Assembly (NCBI RefSeq): GCF_000577245.1
Contig: NZ_CBYO010000014.1
Span: 434,001 to 498,000, forward strand
Length of the DNA: 64,000 nt
Direction: 5' to 3'
Origin: Paucisalibacillus algeriensis
GTDB taxonomy: Bacteria; Bacillota; Bacilli; Bacillales; Amphibacillaceae
The notes under the pieces: generated by a model
Seen by the model: the letters and a program-made list of their open reading frames with translations, nothing else
Database searches by the model: none
What the model was told of the DNA's origin: nothing
Position numbers and translations under genes: made by a program
Shown here: in pieces, positions 11,359-19,261 of the stretch
How positions within the stretch are numbered: position 1 is the first letter of the stretch
How the letters are laid out: each line of letters starts with the position of its first letter

Positions 11359-11861
11359 TGCATATCCCTAGATACTACCGAAAACCTGGATGGCAACGAT
11401 TCTTAGTTGGTATTTTCTTTGGTGGACTTATTTCATATTGGGTTGTGTTATTTATGTATGGAACGATGTATGAGAGATTATTAGAAGAAAACAGTAAAAT
11501 TCAAGAAAAGTTGAATGATGCCGAAAATAAAATCCTTGCATTAGAGAAGGACAAAGAGGACTTAAATGAAAAATCCAAGCAAAAAATAACAATCGAGGAA
11601 ATTGACTTAGTAATTCTAAATGCAAAGGATTTAAAAATCGATAAGTTGCTACTTCACCAATTAGAAGGCTTAGTCAAAGAAGAAATTGACGATATTATTG
11701 GAAGAAATATCGAGTCCATCGCTGATAGTGATTCTCTCCTGTTCTCTTCTATTGAGAATAAGACGTTTAAAGTAGATGATTTCACGTATTATTTTGAAAT
11801 AGAACGGTTAATTATTTCTCCTACGGTCAGAATTGTCGTTAACGCTAAACTTTCAAATTAA
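11358..11861 (+). CDS. ytrI: Sporulation membrane protein YtrI
   Basis: Partner of YtrH in sporulation. The 167-aa protein starts MHIPRYYRKPGWQRF, has one transmembrane helix (about residues 15-37) and then a charged coiled-coil stretch (RLLEENSKIQEKLNDAEN onward) leading to a small C-terminal domain. The ATG at 11358 is chosen because GGAGG precedes it and it overlaps the ytrH stop; a frame extension upstream to 11331 has no Shine-Dalgarno of its own. Membrane-anchored with the bulk presumably outside the mother-cell membrane (inference). Confidence 0.88.
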   Translation: MHIPRYYRKPGWQRFLVGIFFGGLISYWVVLFMYGTMYERLLEENSKIQEKLNDAENKILALEKDKEDLNEKSKQKITIEEIDLVILNAKDLKIDKLLLHQLEGLVKEEIDDIIGRNIESIADSDSLLFSSIENKTFKVDDFTYYFEIERLIISPTVRIVVNAKLSN

Positions 11862-11886
11862 ATTCATACGTATACAAACACCCTAT

Positions 11887-11923
11887 CCTTCCCTTTTTCA
11901 TATGTTTATGAGGGAAGGGTTTT
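11887..11923 (+). terminator. Intrinsic terminator of ytrHI
   Basis: CCTTCCCT pairs with AGGGAAGG and is followed by GTTTTT, 26 bp after the ytrI stop. Confidence 0.8.
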
Positions 11924-12106
11924 TACATTGGCTTTTAGATAATGTGAACATTTAATGAAACAGTACTTTTGGAGGTATTAATTTGAAATTTTTTCAAGTA
12001 AAATAAGTATAGATGAATAGACATTCATATTGAAAACAAAAACAGATGTACCTTAATAAATAAAGTGTTATTTGTTCTAGTATAATTTGGGAAAGGGGAA
12101 GATCTT

Positions 12107-12304
12107 ATGTTAATTATGAATGAAAGAAGTATTCGGGACCGGAAGATTGAGCAATTAATGAATGGTCGTACTGCATATGCGGAATCAAAAGAGGTTATCC
12201 GTTTGATTAAGAGAGATATAGAACGGTATGGACTTAATGTGTTTTACGATGAAACCCCTACTGGTTGTTGGTTTATTCCTGTGAAGGCTAGTAAGAGTAG
12301 TTAA
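12107..12304 (+). CDS. Small conserved protein of unknown function
   Basis: A 65-aa soluble, basic protein beginning MLIMNERSIRDRKIEQLM and ending with a GCWFIPVKAS segment. The Shine-Dalgarno (AAAGGGGAAG) fits the ATG at 12107; an in-frame ATG at 12116 is also possible. A strong terminator follows at once, so it is a single-gene unit between ytrI and nrnA. B. subtilis has a short ytz-series gene in the same place, but the family was not identified with certainty. No catalytic motif is visible. Confidence 0.72.
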   Translation: MLIMNERSIRDRKIEQLMNGRTAYAESKEVIRLIKRDIERYGLNVFYDETPTGCWFIPVKASKSS

Positions 12305-12308
12305 AAGA

Positions 12309-12342
12309 TGCTGATTTCTAAAAGGAAATCAGCACCTTTTTT
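12309..12342 (+). terminator. Intrinsic terminator
   Basis: TGCTGATTTC pairs with GAAATCAGCA and is followed by CCTTTTTTG, directly after the small gene at 12107. Confidence 0.88.
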
Positions 12343-12457
12343 GTTTGGTTTGTTGTTGATAAACTAACAAGTAATCTATATACACTCCGATTTCCTTGTA
12401 TGTGGGTTGCTCATAGCTAAAATCTAATTGTTCTTTCCTTTTAATTAGAAAGTAATA

Positions 12458-13396
12458 CTATAACTTATATTGCAAGACCGTTTCTTTTAAATCCTCTACA
12501 ACGTCGTCAGCCTCTTCCCAGGAATAGATGGATGCTCCTGATGCTAGTGGATGTCCGCCACCATTGTATTTTGCAGCTACTCCGTTAATTACTGGACCTT
12601 TTGACCGTAACCGTACACGGATTTGGTCTTCTTCTTCGATAAAGAATACCCATGCTAAAATTCCTTCAACTTCTCCTAAAGTACCAACTAGCTGTCCAGT
12701 TTCTAACGGACTAATATTATACTCATCCAGAATATCTCTTTTTAATTTGATAACACTTAGTCCATTATCAAGTGTAAAGTTTTGGAGAATGTATCCGCGC
12801 ATTCTAGCAATATTATCTTTGACATTATAAATACCATCATATAATTTTGTTCGGTCAAAGTCATATGTAACTAATTCAGCTGCATATTGTAATGTTTTAT
12901 TTGTAGTACTTGGAAATAAAAATCTTCCAGTATCCCCTACAATTCCGCCATAAAGTAATCTAGCTGCAGCGTCATTCATGGTTAATCCTTCTGCCTGTAA
13001 ATAAAACGCATAGATCATTTCACTTGTTGAGCTAGCGGTTGGGTCTACCCATCTGATGTCTCCGTATGGATCAACGTTTGGATGATGATCTATTTTAATA
13101 ATTTTATCGCCAAGAGAATATCTTTCATCCGCAATTCTTGCAGTATTTGCTGTATCACAGATAATGACTAGAGCGTTTTGATAAACAGAATCATCAATTT
13201 TCTCCATTTTAACTAGAAAGGTTAGTGATGGATCGTCTTCTCCAACTACATACACTTGTTTTTCTGGATACGATGCTTTAATTAACTCTCGTAATCCAGC
13301 TTGAGAGCCTAACGCATCCGGGTCTGGTCGAACATGTCGATGGATAATAATCGTGTTATATTCTTTTATGGCTTGTTGAATTGCTTTTATAGACAT
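12458..13396 (-). CDS. nrnA: Bifunctional oligoribonuclease / PAP phosphatase NrnA
   Basis: DHH/DHHA1 phosphoesterase that degrades nanoRNAs and dephosphorylates 3'-phosphoadenosine 5'-phosphate. The 312-aa length matches B. subtilis NrnA (YtqI). The DHH domain has the manganese ligands in IIHRHVRPDPDALGSQ, IICDTAN and KIDHHPNVD. The C-terminal DHHA1 domain carries the RNA-binding GGGHPLASGAS loop near residue 280. It is divergent from ytpI with a 112-bp gap and has AAGGAGAACAGCA before the ATG. Confidence 0.95.
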   Translation of the reverse strand: MSIKAIQQAIKEYNTIIIHRHVRPDPDALGSQAGLRELIKASYPEKQVYVVGEDDPSLTFLVKMEKIDDSVYQNALVIICDTANTARIADERYSLGDKIIKIDHHPNVDPYGDIRWVDPTASSTSEMIYAFYLQAEGLTMNDAAARLLYGGIVGDTGRFLFPSTTNKTLQYAAELVTYDFDRTKLYDGIYNVKDNIARMRGYILQNFTLDNGLSVIKLKRDILDEYNISPLETGQLVGTLGEVEGILAWVFFIEEEDQIRVRLRSKGPVINGVAAKYNGGGHPLASGASIYSWEEADDVVEDLKETVLQYKL

Positions 13397-13508
13397 TGCT
13401 GTTCTCCTTACTGTTCAATATATTATCACATAATAACTGGCTAAGGTTGTATATAAAATGTTAGAATATGTGTTGGACAACTTTTAGTATTGATTAGGAG
13501 TAGATTAT

Positions 13509-13814
13509 ATGGATTTTATGGTTATTTTTCCAATTGTTATTGTCATATCCGCTGTTATGTATATTTATTATAAGGTTTCAATCCTTAAGACAAAGGATGG
13601 GTTAACTCAAAGTTATTTTAATGCAAAATCTAGGATTTGTCTTGGTTTATTTTTATTTGCATTTGGAATAAACCAATATGTATTCTATCAGACTAGAATT
13701 TCTTTATTTATTGGTATTCTCTTTGTTTTTCTTGGTGCTATGCAGCTTGTTCGGGGCTTCAAAGAAACGAAGCATTATCGTAATGAATGGAAAAGATTAA
13801 ATCCTGCTGACTAG
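13509..13814 (+). CDS. ytpI: YtpI-like membrane protein
   Basis: A 101-aa protein with three predicted transmembrane helices (about residues 3-22, 42-58 and 62-82) and a basic C-terminus (KETKHYRNEWKRLNPAD). It matches the YtpI family in size and position next to nrnA and ytoI. Function unknown. TTAGGAG precedes the ATG at usual spacing. Confidence 0.82.
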   Translation: MDFMVIFPIVIVISAVMYIYYKVSILKTKDGLTQSYFNAKSRICLGLFLFAFGINQYVFYQTRISLFIGILFVFLGAMQLVRGFKETKHYRNEWKRLNPAD

Positions 13815-13833
13815 ATTTTAGTCAGCTTTTTTT
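13806..13833 (+). terminator. Intrinsic terminator of ytpI
   Basis: GCTGACT pairs with AGTCAGC across an 7-nt loop and is followed by seven T. The stem overlaps the last codons of ytpI. Confidence 0.85.
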
Positions 13834-13847
13834 AATTTGGGCTTTCT

Positions 13848-13977
13848 GGCCTAATCCGTGACCCGTATACACTTCACTTTTACTCCAGAGCACAGGGGCG
13901 ACATCTGCTCAAATAAACCATCGCGGGGTCTCACCTTTGCTTATCCTCCCGCTACAGTCTACGTGTATACAGGCCAC
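13848..13977. repeat. Decayed GC-rich intergenic repeat element
   Basis: The stretch is GC-richer than its surroundings and has inverted ends: GGCC...GTATACAC at the left and GTGTATAC-A-GGCC at the right. Read on the minus strand it contains GTAGACTGTAGCGGGAGGA and GGTGAGACCCCGCGATGG, which resembles the abundant Bacillaceae intergenic element with GCGGGA...GAGACCCCGC arms. The middle has drifted. It is not coding. The identification is from memory of such elements, not from a search. Confidence 0.5.
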
Positions 13978-14036
13978 TCAGAGAATAATGCCAATAATTA
14001 AAACTCTATTTTATCGTAATAATAAACCACTATGTT

Positions 14037-15344
14037 TTATCTATCGATTATTTGAGCCATTAGTAGTGCTTTTCCTACTAGTTTTTTTTCATTGTACATT
14101 TCTACGTCTATTTTAGCATAGATACGACCGGTTTCGATGATGGTTGGTTTGATTGTTAGGTTGGCATCGATTGGTACCGGTTTGATGAAGTAAACGGTAA
14201 TGTTCTCTACTACTAGGTCTCCTTTTTTCAACCGGAGTAATAAACGACTGCTAGCCTCAGTAACTAGTGATGTAAATACTCCAGGAGATAAGGTACCTAA
14301 CTGGTTTGTCATTTGAGGAATTACTTTAGCACGATAGATAGTTTTTTCGTCCTCAATGGATTCCACATTATTTTTTACAATATCATCTATTGTTTCACCT
14401 ATTTGTGGTTGACGTTGTATTTGTTGTAATGCTTTTAGAACATCCTGTCTTGATACGATTCCTTTCAGAACGGATGATTCATCAACGACAGGCACCACTT
14501 CGATCCCTTCCCATACCATCATATGTCCTACAGTTGCCAAAGAAGTCTTAGATTGCACTACTATTGGATTTTTTGTCATAGCTTTTTCAATTGGAAAATC
14601 CTTCTCTTTTCCGATGATATCCTTTGATGTCACCATTCCAACTACACGTTTTTTCCCATCCAAAACAGGAAATCTAGAATGAGTAGATTTTTCATTAATT
14701 TCATACCAATCCCTTACTTGTTCTCCTATTTGCATGTAATGGGCATTTTCAACAGTTGTACAAATGTCACCAACCAGTACAATTTCCTTCTTTATTAGTT
14801 GGTCATAAATTGCGCGGTTAATCATTGCAGCTACAGTGAATGTATCGTAGCTTGTTGAAATTATCGGAAGCTGCTTTTCATCGGCAAGTTTCTTAATATA
14901 ATCTTCAGTATCAAATCCGCCTGTTATTAAAACAGCAGCACCTTCATTTAGCGCCAATTCATGTGCTTTAATTCGGTTTCCAACAATTAGTAATGATCCT
15001 GCCTCCGTGTAACGCATCATCGCATCTAATTGCATCGCACCAATTACAAATTTGTTAAGTGTCTTATGAAGCCCTTCGCGTCCGCCAAGTACTTGTCCAT
15101 CAACAATATTGATTACCTCAGCAAACGTTAATCTCTCAAAATTCTCTTTCTTCTTTCGTTCTATTCGAATGGTTCCAACTCTTTCAATTGTACTAACCAA
15201 ACCAATATTCTCTGCCTCTTTTATAGCACGGTAAGCAGTACCATCACTTACATTTAAATCTTTTGCAATTTGTCTAACCGATATTTTACTCCCGACAGAC
15301 AAAGAAATAATATGTTGAATAATCTGTTCATGTTTTGTAGCCAC
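14037..15344 (-). CDS. ytoI: YtoI: HTH, DRTGG, CBS-pair and hotdog domain protein
   Basis: Multi-domain protein of unknown physiological role, probably a ligand-sensing regulator. In order: N-terminal winged HTH (SVRQIAKDLNVSDGTAYRAI), a DRTGG domain (about residues 75-180), a CBS pair (about 190-305; VVGMVTSKDII and LKGIVSRQDVLKAL) and a C-terminal hotdog thioesterase-like fold (about 330-435). The GTG at 15344 (MATKHEQ) is preferred since GGTGA precedes it by 8 nt and YtoI homologues start there; a TTG at 15359 in the same frame would add five residues. Divergent neighbours are ytpI and the T4P island side. Confidence 0.9.
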   Translation of the reverse strand: MATKHEQIIQHIISLSVGSKISVRQIAKDLNVSDGTAYRAIKEAENIGLVSTIERVGTIRIERKKKENFERLTFAEVINIVDGQVLGGREGLHKTLNKFVIGAMQLDAMMRYTEAGSLLIVGNRIKAHELALNEGAAVLITGGFDTEDYIKKLADEKQLPIISTSYDTFTVAAMINRAIYDQLIKKEIVLVGDICTTVENAHYMQIGEQVRDWYEINEKSTHSRFPVLDGKKRVVGMVTSKDIIGKEKDFPIEKAMTKNPIVVQSKTSLATVGHMMVWEGIEVVPVVDESSVLKGIVSRQDVLKALQQIQRQPQIGETIDDIVKNNVESIEDEKTIYRAKVIPQMTNQLGTLSPGVFTSLVTEASSRLLLRLKKGDLVVENITVYFIKPVPIDANLTIKPTIIETGRIYAKIDVEMYNEKKLVGKALLMAQIIDR

Positions 15345-15424
15345 TACTTTATTCACCAACTTCCAACTGTACTAGTCAACTTTAGTAACTATATTATACA
15401 GATGAATGGCTTCAGACTCAATGT

Positions 15425-15649
15425 TTAACCATCTGTTTGCCTCATATTAGCATACTCCTGTTCCATTACAGGCGGCTCTGACATCTTTAGTAAAGTAGCA
15501 AAGTTTGCTCCAAAGACTAATACAAAAAATGCTAACCAAACTCCCCAGAATAACATTTCTAATTGTGAAGTAGCTTGTGGTACTAGTGGCCAGGCGAAGT
15601 ATAGAAAAAATGCTGCTAGTAGTAACCTTAAAAAAGCGTAGTGTCTCAT
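15425..15649 (-). CDS. Small two-helix membrane protein
   Basis: A 74-aa protein beginning MRHYAFLRLLLAAFF with two transmembrane helices (about residues 5-22 and 31-53) and a short polar tail. AAGGAGGG 9 nt before the ATG at 15649 fixes the start; longer frames reaching 15706 or 15719 lack a Shine-Dalgarno. It lies between ytoI and the pilus cluster terminator, transcribed the same way. No family was recognised. Confidence 0.7.
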   Translation of the reverse strand: MRHYAFLRLLLAAFFLYFAWPLVPQATSQLEMLFWGVWLAFFVLVFGANFATLLKMSEPPVMEQEYANMRQTDG

Positions 15650-15799
15650 GGACAATTCCCTCCTTTTTGGCAGAAAAGATAATCTTCCCCTTCTGCATAA
15701 GTACAACTAAGGCATACACACAAATACTGAGTGAACGCCAAGTTTTCTAATATTATATTTATGATTGAGTTTGGGCAAACAGAACTTACCAAATTCTAG

Positions 15800-15830
15800 T
15801 AAGAAAGGACAGCTTCAAAAGAGCTGTCCT
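15800..15830 (-). terminator. Terminator of the type IV pilus cluster
   Basis: Minus strand AGGACAGCT pairs with AGCTGTCCT and is followed by TTCTT. It lies about 45 bp past the last pilus gene (pilO). Confidence 0.75.
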
Positions 15831-15872
15831 CTGGAAATTATATTTTAATTTAGAAAGGATATTTCTTATAGC

Positions 15873-16403
15873 TTAATAATTTGCATAAAAGGTTGTAATC
15901 ATTAAATTCAGTTCTACAGAGTCATCATTCTTATCAATAAACATACTATCAATTACGATTAACAAATCCAAATCAAGTATGGAATCTATAAATGTATTGG
16001 CATCTCCCAAATTATTAGCGGTTACGTCAATTGCGTATCCAGAAGTATGAACAAGATTATTATCTTCCGTATCCTCAACAGATTCGCTGCCATTAGAAGC
16101 TATATACGTAATCACCACATCTGTAGCAGATGCTAATTCTTGCAAATTTAATAATACATGATCAGGTACTTTCTTATTAGGAACCTCTAACATTAGGTTC
16201 GAGAATTCTTTCATATCACTTTCATCCGGCGAATTACTTGAAGATTCAAAGTGAGATTCAAACAAATCTAATTGCTGTTGTACAGAATTGCGTTCTTCCT
16301 GCAAAGGTTTAATTAATAATAAATAACCAATACCATAAAGAGCAACGTTTAGTAAAATAATTCCGAGTAAAATAAAGGTTGAGATTCTTGTCCACTTAGT
16401 CAT
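15873..16403 (-). CDS. pilO: PilO-like pilus inner-membrane platform protein
   Basis: A 176-aa bitopic protein: short cytoplasmic N-terminus (MTKWTRIS), one transmembrane helix (about residues 9-31), a coiled coil (LQEERNSVQQQLDLFESHF) and a C-terminal ferredoxin-like domain of about 100 residues. This is the PilO architecture; sequence identity across the family is low, so the call rests on topology and position after PilM and PilN. The ATG at 16403 has GAGGAG 9 nt upstream and overlaps the pilN end by 8 bp. In T4P systems PilO pairs with PilN to connect the motor to the pilus base. Last gene of the cluster. Confidence 0.78.
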   Translation of the reverse strand: MTKWTRISTFILLGIILLNVALYGIGYLLLIKPLQEERNSVQQQLDLFESHFESSSNSPDESDMKEFSNLMLEVPNKKVPDHVLLNLQELASATDVVITYIASNGSESVEDTEDNNLVHTSGYAIDVTANNLGDANTFIDSILDLDLLIVIDSMFIDKNDDSVELNLMITTFYANY

Positions 16404-16938
16404 TGTCAACAAGCTCCTCTCGCATTATTTTAGTGTCTACTATAAACGTTAAGGTAGCCTCGTAAGCTCCTTCAGTATTTATTACATTAGATAACTCTCC
16501 ATCTAATATATAACCAAGTTCCATTATAGATCTTACATAGTGGGCTATAGAATCCAGGTCATCAAATATAGCCACAATGACAAACTGATTTTCCCCGTTA
16601 AAATCATAGCTTATCATTTGATTAAAATTATCTAATTCCCCCAGAATCTCTTTATAAAGGGCAACATTAGGAATTAATTCTTCTTTAATGGATCCAACTT
16701 CCTCACTGAGCTGTTGAAGTTGTTTCACATTTCCTTTTTTAGCACTTTGTTCTTGCATTAGTATTTCATATTGATTAATTCTATCATTAGTGCTATTGAT
16801 AGCCGTTTCATATCTATGTTGTTGAAAAAGTATTACACCAACAACAACTGAAGATAGTAATAAAAAAACTAGCCCAAGTATAAGAGAAATAATATATTTA
16901 TTAGATTTTTTCTCGAGAAAATTAATTTCGGTGTTCAT
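16396..16938 (-). CDS. pilN: PilN-like pilus inner-membrane platform protein
   Basis: A 180-aa bitopic protein with a short N-terminus ending in the NFLEKKSNK segment (PilN proteins carry an N-terminal IN(L/F)LP-type motif that docks into PilM; here TEINFLEKK), one transmembrane helix (about residues 15-38), a coiled coil and a compact C-terminal domain. AAGGGGG precedes the ATG. It lies 11 bp after pilM and overlaps pilO, so PilM-N-O are coupled. The function follows from established PilMNO complexes; the individual assignment is by order and topology. Confidence 0.8.
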   Translation of the reverse strand: MNTEINFLEKKSNKYIISLILGLVFLLLSSVVVGVILFQQHRYETAINSTNDRINQYEILMQEQSAKKGNVKQLQQLSEEVGSIKEELIPNVALYKEILGELDNFNQMISYDFNGENQFVIVAIFDDLDSIAHYVRSIMELGYILDGELSNVINTEGAYEATLTFIVDTKIMREELVDND

Positions 16939-16949
16939 ACATTTCCCCC

Positions 16950-17864
16950 TTACACTTCATTCTTAATAGCCAAGCCTACTATATCCAGGTATTTGACGGG
17001 TAGCTTTTCTTCACTAAATTGATGTAACGGAATCTGCACATTATCTGATAACATCTTTCTTACATCAGTAAGGTATGGGAAATCGCCAGATAAGAGTAAT
17101 AAATTAATACTAGATTGACCTTTTGTAATGGAGTATTGATAGAAATCGATAATCCGATTAATTTCTATCAAATGTTCATTTATCAATCGATTTATATTTT
17201 CTTTTGTGTCTTCAACTTTTTCATCTGAATATGATAACTTCATATGCCTCGTAAAGACTGCTTTATGTTCTTTAAAAGCCGTTAAGAATAAAGCATCCTG
17301 ATTCCAATGGATTAGTAAAATATTCTCTTTATCCACCTGCTTTTGCTGGTAATAATAGCGGTAGACGGACAAAGAAGTTAAATCAGCAACAACTGGCTTA
17401 AGTCCCTTATCCTCAAAAGCATTTTTAAAAGCTAAAATTTTATCATTAGGATAGGCATATAAAAGTACATTTCTCTCCTTCTCATCTGCATCTAAATTTT
17501 CCACTGCAATGGCAGGATTAGTAAAAGGAAGATAAAAGCTATTTCCTATTTGTGTTTTAATATATCCGATCGATTCTTCCTTGGTTAAAGAAACAGGTAT
17601 TTGTAGTTTCCTGATAACGACAGTATCGTCAGGCATACAAAAAAATAACTTCTTCCCTCTCCATTTGTTTTCTTTAACCAGCTTATTTATCACTTCTTCA
17701 AATACAGGAACATTTGCAATAATCCCATCTTCCATAACACCCTCTGGTAGTTCTATTTCACCATGGGTGACAAGACTATCAATGGAAGGGCTTTTATGAT
17801 AGGAATACCGTAGAAATCGATTTGTAATCGCCATATTAATTCTACCATTATTCAATAAAGCCAT
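16950..17864 (-). CDS. pilM: PilM-like actin-fold pilus assembly protein
   Basis: A 304-aa cytoplasmic protein of the PilM/FtsA-like actin superfamily. The N-terminus (FCMPDDTVVIRKLQIP, about residues 75-90) and the TEEESIGYIK-like helix (TKEESIGYIKTQI) match the PilM pattern that precedes the subdomain binding PilN. The later half has LLIHWNQDALFLTAF and LLLLSGDFPYL at positions corresponding to the phosphate-2 and adenosine motifs, though degenerate. It is short for PilM (usually about 350 aa), as is common in Firmicutes. GGGTGA precedes the ATG. It lies 12 bp after pilD. Confidence 0.82.
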   Translation of the reverse strand: MALLNNGRINMAITNRFLRYSYHKSPSIDSLVTHGEIELPEGVMEDGIIANVPVFEEVINKLVKENKWRGKKLFFCMPDDTVVIRKLQIPVSLTKEESIGYIKTQIGNSFYLPFTNPAIAVENLDADEKERNVLLYAYPNDKILAFKNAFEDKGLKPVVADLTSLSVYRYYYQQKQVDKENILLIHWNQDALFLTAFKEHKAVFTRHMKLSYSDEKVEDTKENINRLINEHLIEINRIIDFYQYSITKGQSSINLLLLSGDFPYLTDVRKMLSDNVQIPLHQFSEEKLPVKYLDIVGLAIKNEV

Positions 17865-17876
17865 TATTTCACCCGC

Positions 17877-18620
17877 TTATATTAACAGATTTACATACCA
17901 GTTTATTAAATTCTCCCCATAAAAATATGTTATTAAAGTAGCAATCACAATATAGGGACCGAATGGAACTGGTTGCTTACGATTTATTATCTTAGTAGCC
18001 AACAATACTATACCAACAACTGATCCTATTAAACAAGATAGAAAAAACGCTAACAGTACATTTTTCGTTCCTAAGACTATTCCTAAGACAGCAAATAATT
18101 TCATATCCCCAGCCCCCATGCCACCACGACTAACAAATATAATAATAGCAATAATTCCAAAACCAATTATCGCACCAACAATTGGCGACCACCATGGGTC
18201 ATGCGGCTGTATGACTCGCATGATGATAAAAAACGGGAGAAAAAATAAGAGTATCTTATTTGGGATTAGCATATACTTTATATCCGATACAGTTATAATA
18301 ACTAACATGGATACTAGTAGCAGTGAAGTAATTAATTCTATTGTTAATCCATAATGCACATAACTTAACGCAAATAAATATCCTGTTGCTAATTCGAAGA
18401 CAGGATATATGATAGAAATTTTGGTTTTACAGTTTCTACACTTTCCACGTTGGAGTATGTATGAAAAAACTGGAATGAGTTCGTACCAGGATAATGTGTG
18501 TTTACAGTGTGGGCAGTAGGAACGGTCGTTGGTGAAGGTTTGGTTATTTGGTACACGAATCCCTACTACGTTGAAGAAAGAACCTAAGATTAAACCTAAT
18601 AATAAAAATATCATTAACAA
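17877..18620 (-). CDS. pilD: Prepilin peptidase (leader peptidase / N-methyltransferase)
   Basis: Aspartic membrane protease that cleaves prepilin leaders after Gly and methylates the new N-terminus. The 247-aa protein has an N-terminal domain with two CxxC pairs (CPHC and CRNC) and the catalytic aspartates in SDIKYMLIPN and the GxGD motif GGMGAGDMK. About seven to eight transmembrane helices are visible. The start is TTG at 18620, with AAGGAG 10 nt upstream. It sits between the major pilin and pilM. Whether it also serves a ComG competence system elsewhere in the genome cannot be told from this window. Confidence 0.93.
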   Translation of the reverse strand: MLMIFLLLGLILGSFFNVVGIRVPNNQTFTNDRSYCPHCKHTLSWYELIPVFSYILQRGKCRNCKTKISIIYPVFELATGYLFALSYVHYGLTIELITSLLLVSMLVIITVSDIKYMLIPNKILLFFLPFFIIMRVIQPHDPWWSPIVGAIIGFGIIAIIIFVSRGGMGAGDMKLFAVLGIVLGTKNVLLAFFLSCLIGSVVGIVLLATKIINRKQPVPFGPYIVIATLITYFYGENLINWYVNLLI

Positions 18621-18664
18621 CTTATTATTTCTCCTTAAAAAATCTATTTAAATATTATATCTGG

Positions 18665-18696
18665 AAAACGCCCAGCACTATATGATGCATGGGCGT
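18665..18696 (-). terminator. Internal terminator after pilA
   Basis: Minus strand ACGCCCATGCA pairs with TGCTGGGCGT and is followed by TTTTCC. It lies between pilA and pilD and would raise pilin over peptidase and platform expression by partial termination. Confidence 0.6.
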
Positions 18697-18744
18697 CTAT
18701 AAAAACTAATTATTATACTGCTAAAAATTATTATATTGAACCTT

Positions 18745-19101
18745 CTAGTTGCTGTATTTAGTATAAACCGCTATGGAATTTGTTACTACTACTTCATCTG
18801 TTGAATCATATGTGTTTGATCCAACTTCTTCAGGTTTATTTTCTAAAAACCCGTTTGTTACAAGGTCTTCAATAGTATACGTAACTGTAGTTTTGCTTTC
18901 AGAGATAGCTGCAAGTTTTGCTGCATTTTCTATTAACTCCACATTAGCTTCGTGGGCCTTAGTCTCAGAACTTCCAATAACATTCCCGATAACAGGAACA
19001 GCAATCGCCACAATAATCCCCAAAATAGCAATTACAGCCAAAAGTTCAACTAATGTAAACCCTTTTTCTCTTTTTACTTTCTTCCAAAGCTTTTTCAACA
19101 T
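18745..19101 (-). CDS. pilA: Type IV prepilin (probable major pilin)
   Basis: A 118-aa prepilin. A 14-residue basic leader (MLKKLWKKVKREKG) is followed by the class III cleavage site G|FTLVELLAVIAILG, with Glu at +5 of the mature protein. The hydrophobic helix ends near residue 40, and a small Cys-free globular domain follows. Being a separate unit with 160 bp upstream and its own terminator, it is the best major pilin candidate. GGGTGGG precedes the ATG. Mature size would be about 104 residues, closer to short Firmicutes pilins or ComGC than to Gram-negative PilA. Confidence 0.88.
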   Translation of the reverse strand: MLKKLWKKVKREKGFTLVELLAVIAILGIIVAIAVPVIGNVIGSSETKAHEANVELIENAAKLAAISESKTTVTYTIEDLVTNGFLENKPEEVGSNTYDSTDEVVVTNSIAVYTKYSN

Positions 19102-19146
19102 TTAATTCCCACCCTCTACCTATTAAAAGTATATTTATGTCTAGCC

Positions 19147-19184
19147 ATTGTTGTATTAGTAATTATTGATTAAGCAACAACAAT
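19147..19184 (-). other. Inverted repeat in the pilA upstream region
   Basis: ATTGTTGT (19147-19154) and ACAACAAT (19177-19184) are perfect inverted repeats about 45 bp upstream of pilA within the 160-bp pilC-pilA gap. A TATAAT lies further upstream on the minus strand at about 19231. This could be a pilA leader hairpin or an operator. No -35 of good quality was found. Confidence 0.35.
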
Positions 19185-19261
19185 TACCAGTAGTTATTAT
19201 TATCCATTACATAAGTACTACATAATTATTATAAGCCACTATTTGACTAATATCTACATTT

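Noticed and set aside
11010-11396. Minus-strand open frame over ytrH
   Set aside because: It lies antisense to a well-supported sporulation gene and lacks a ribosome binding site.
15447-15719. A second frame over the small membrane protein before the pilus cluster
   Set aside because: It has no Shine-Dalgarno and no coherent hydrophobicity; the frame starting at 15649 has AAGGAGGG.
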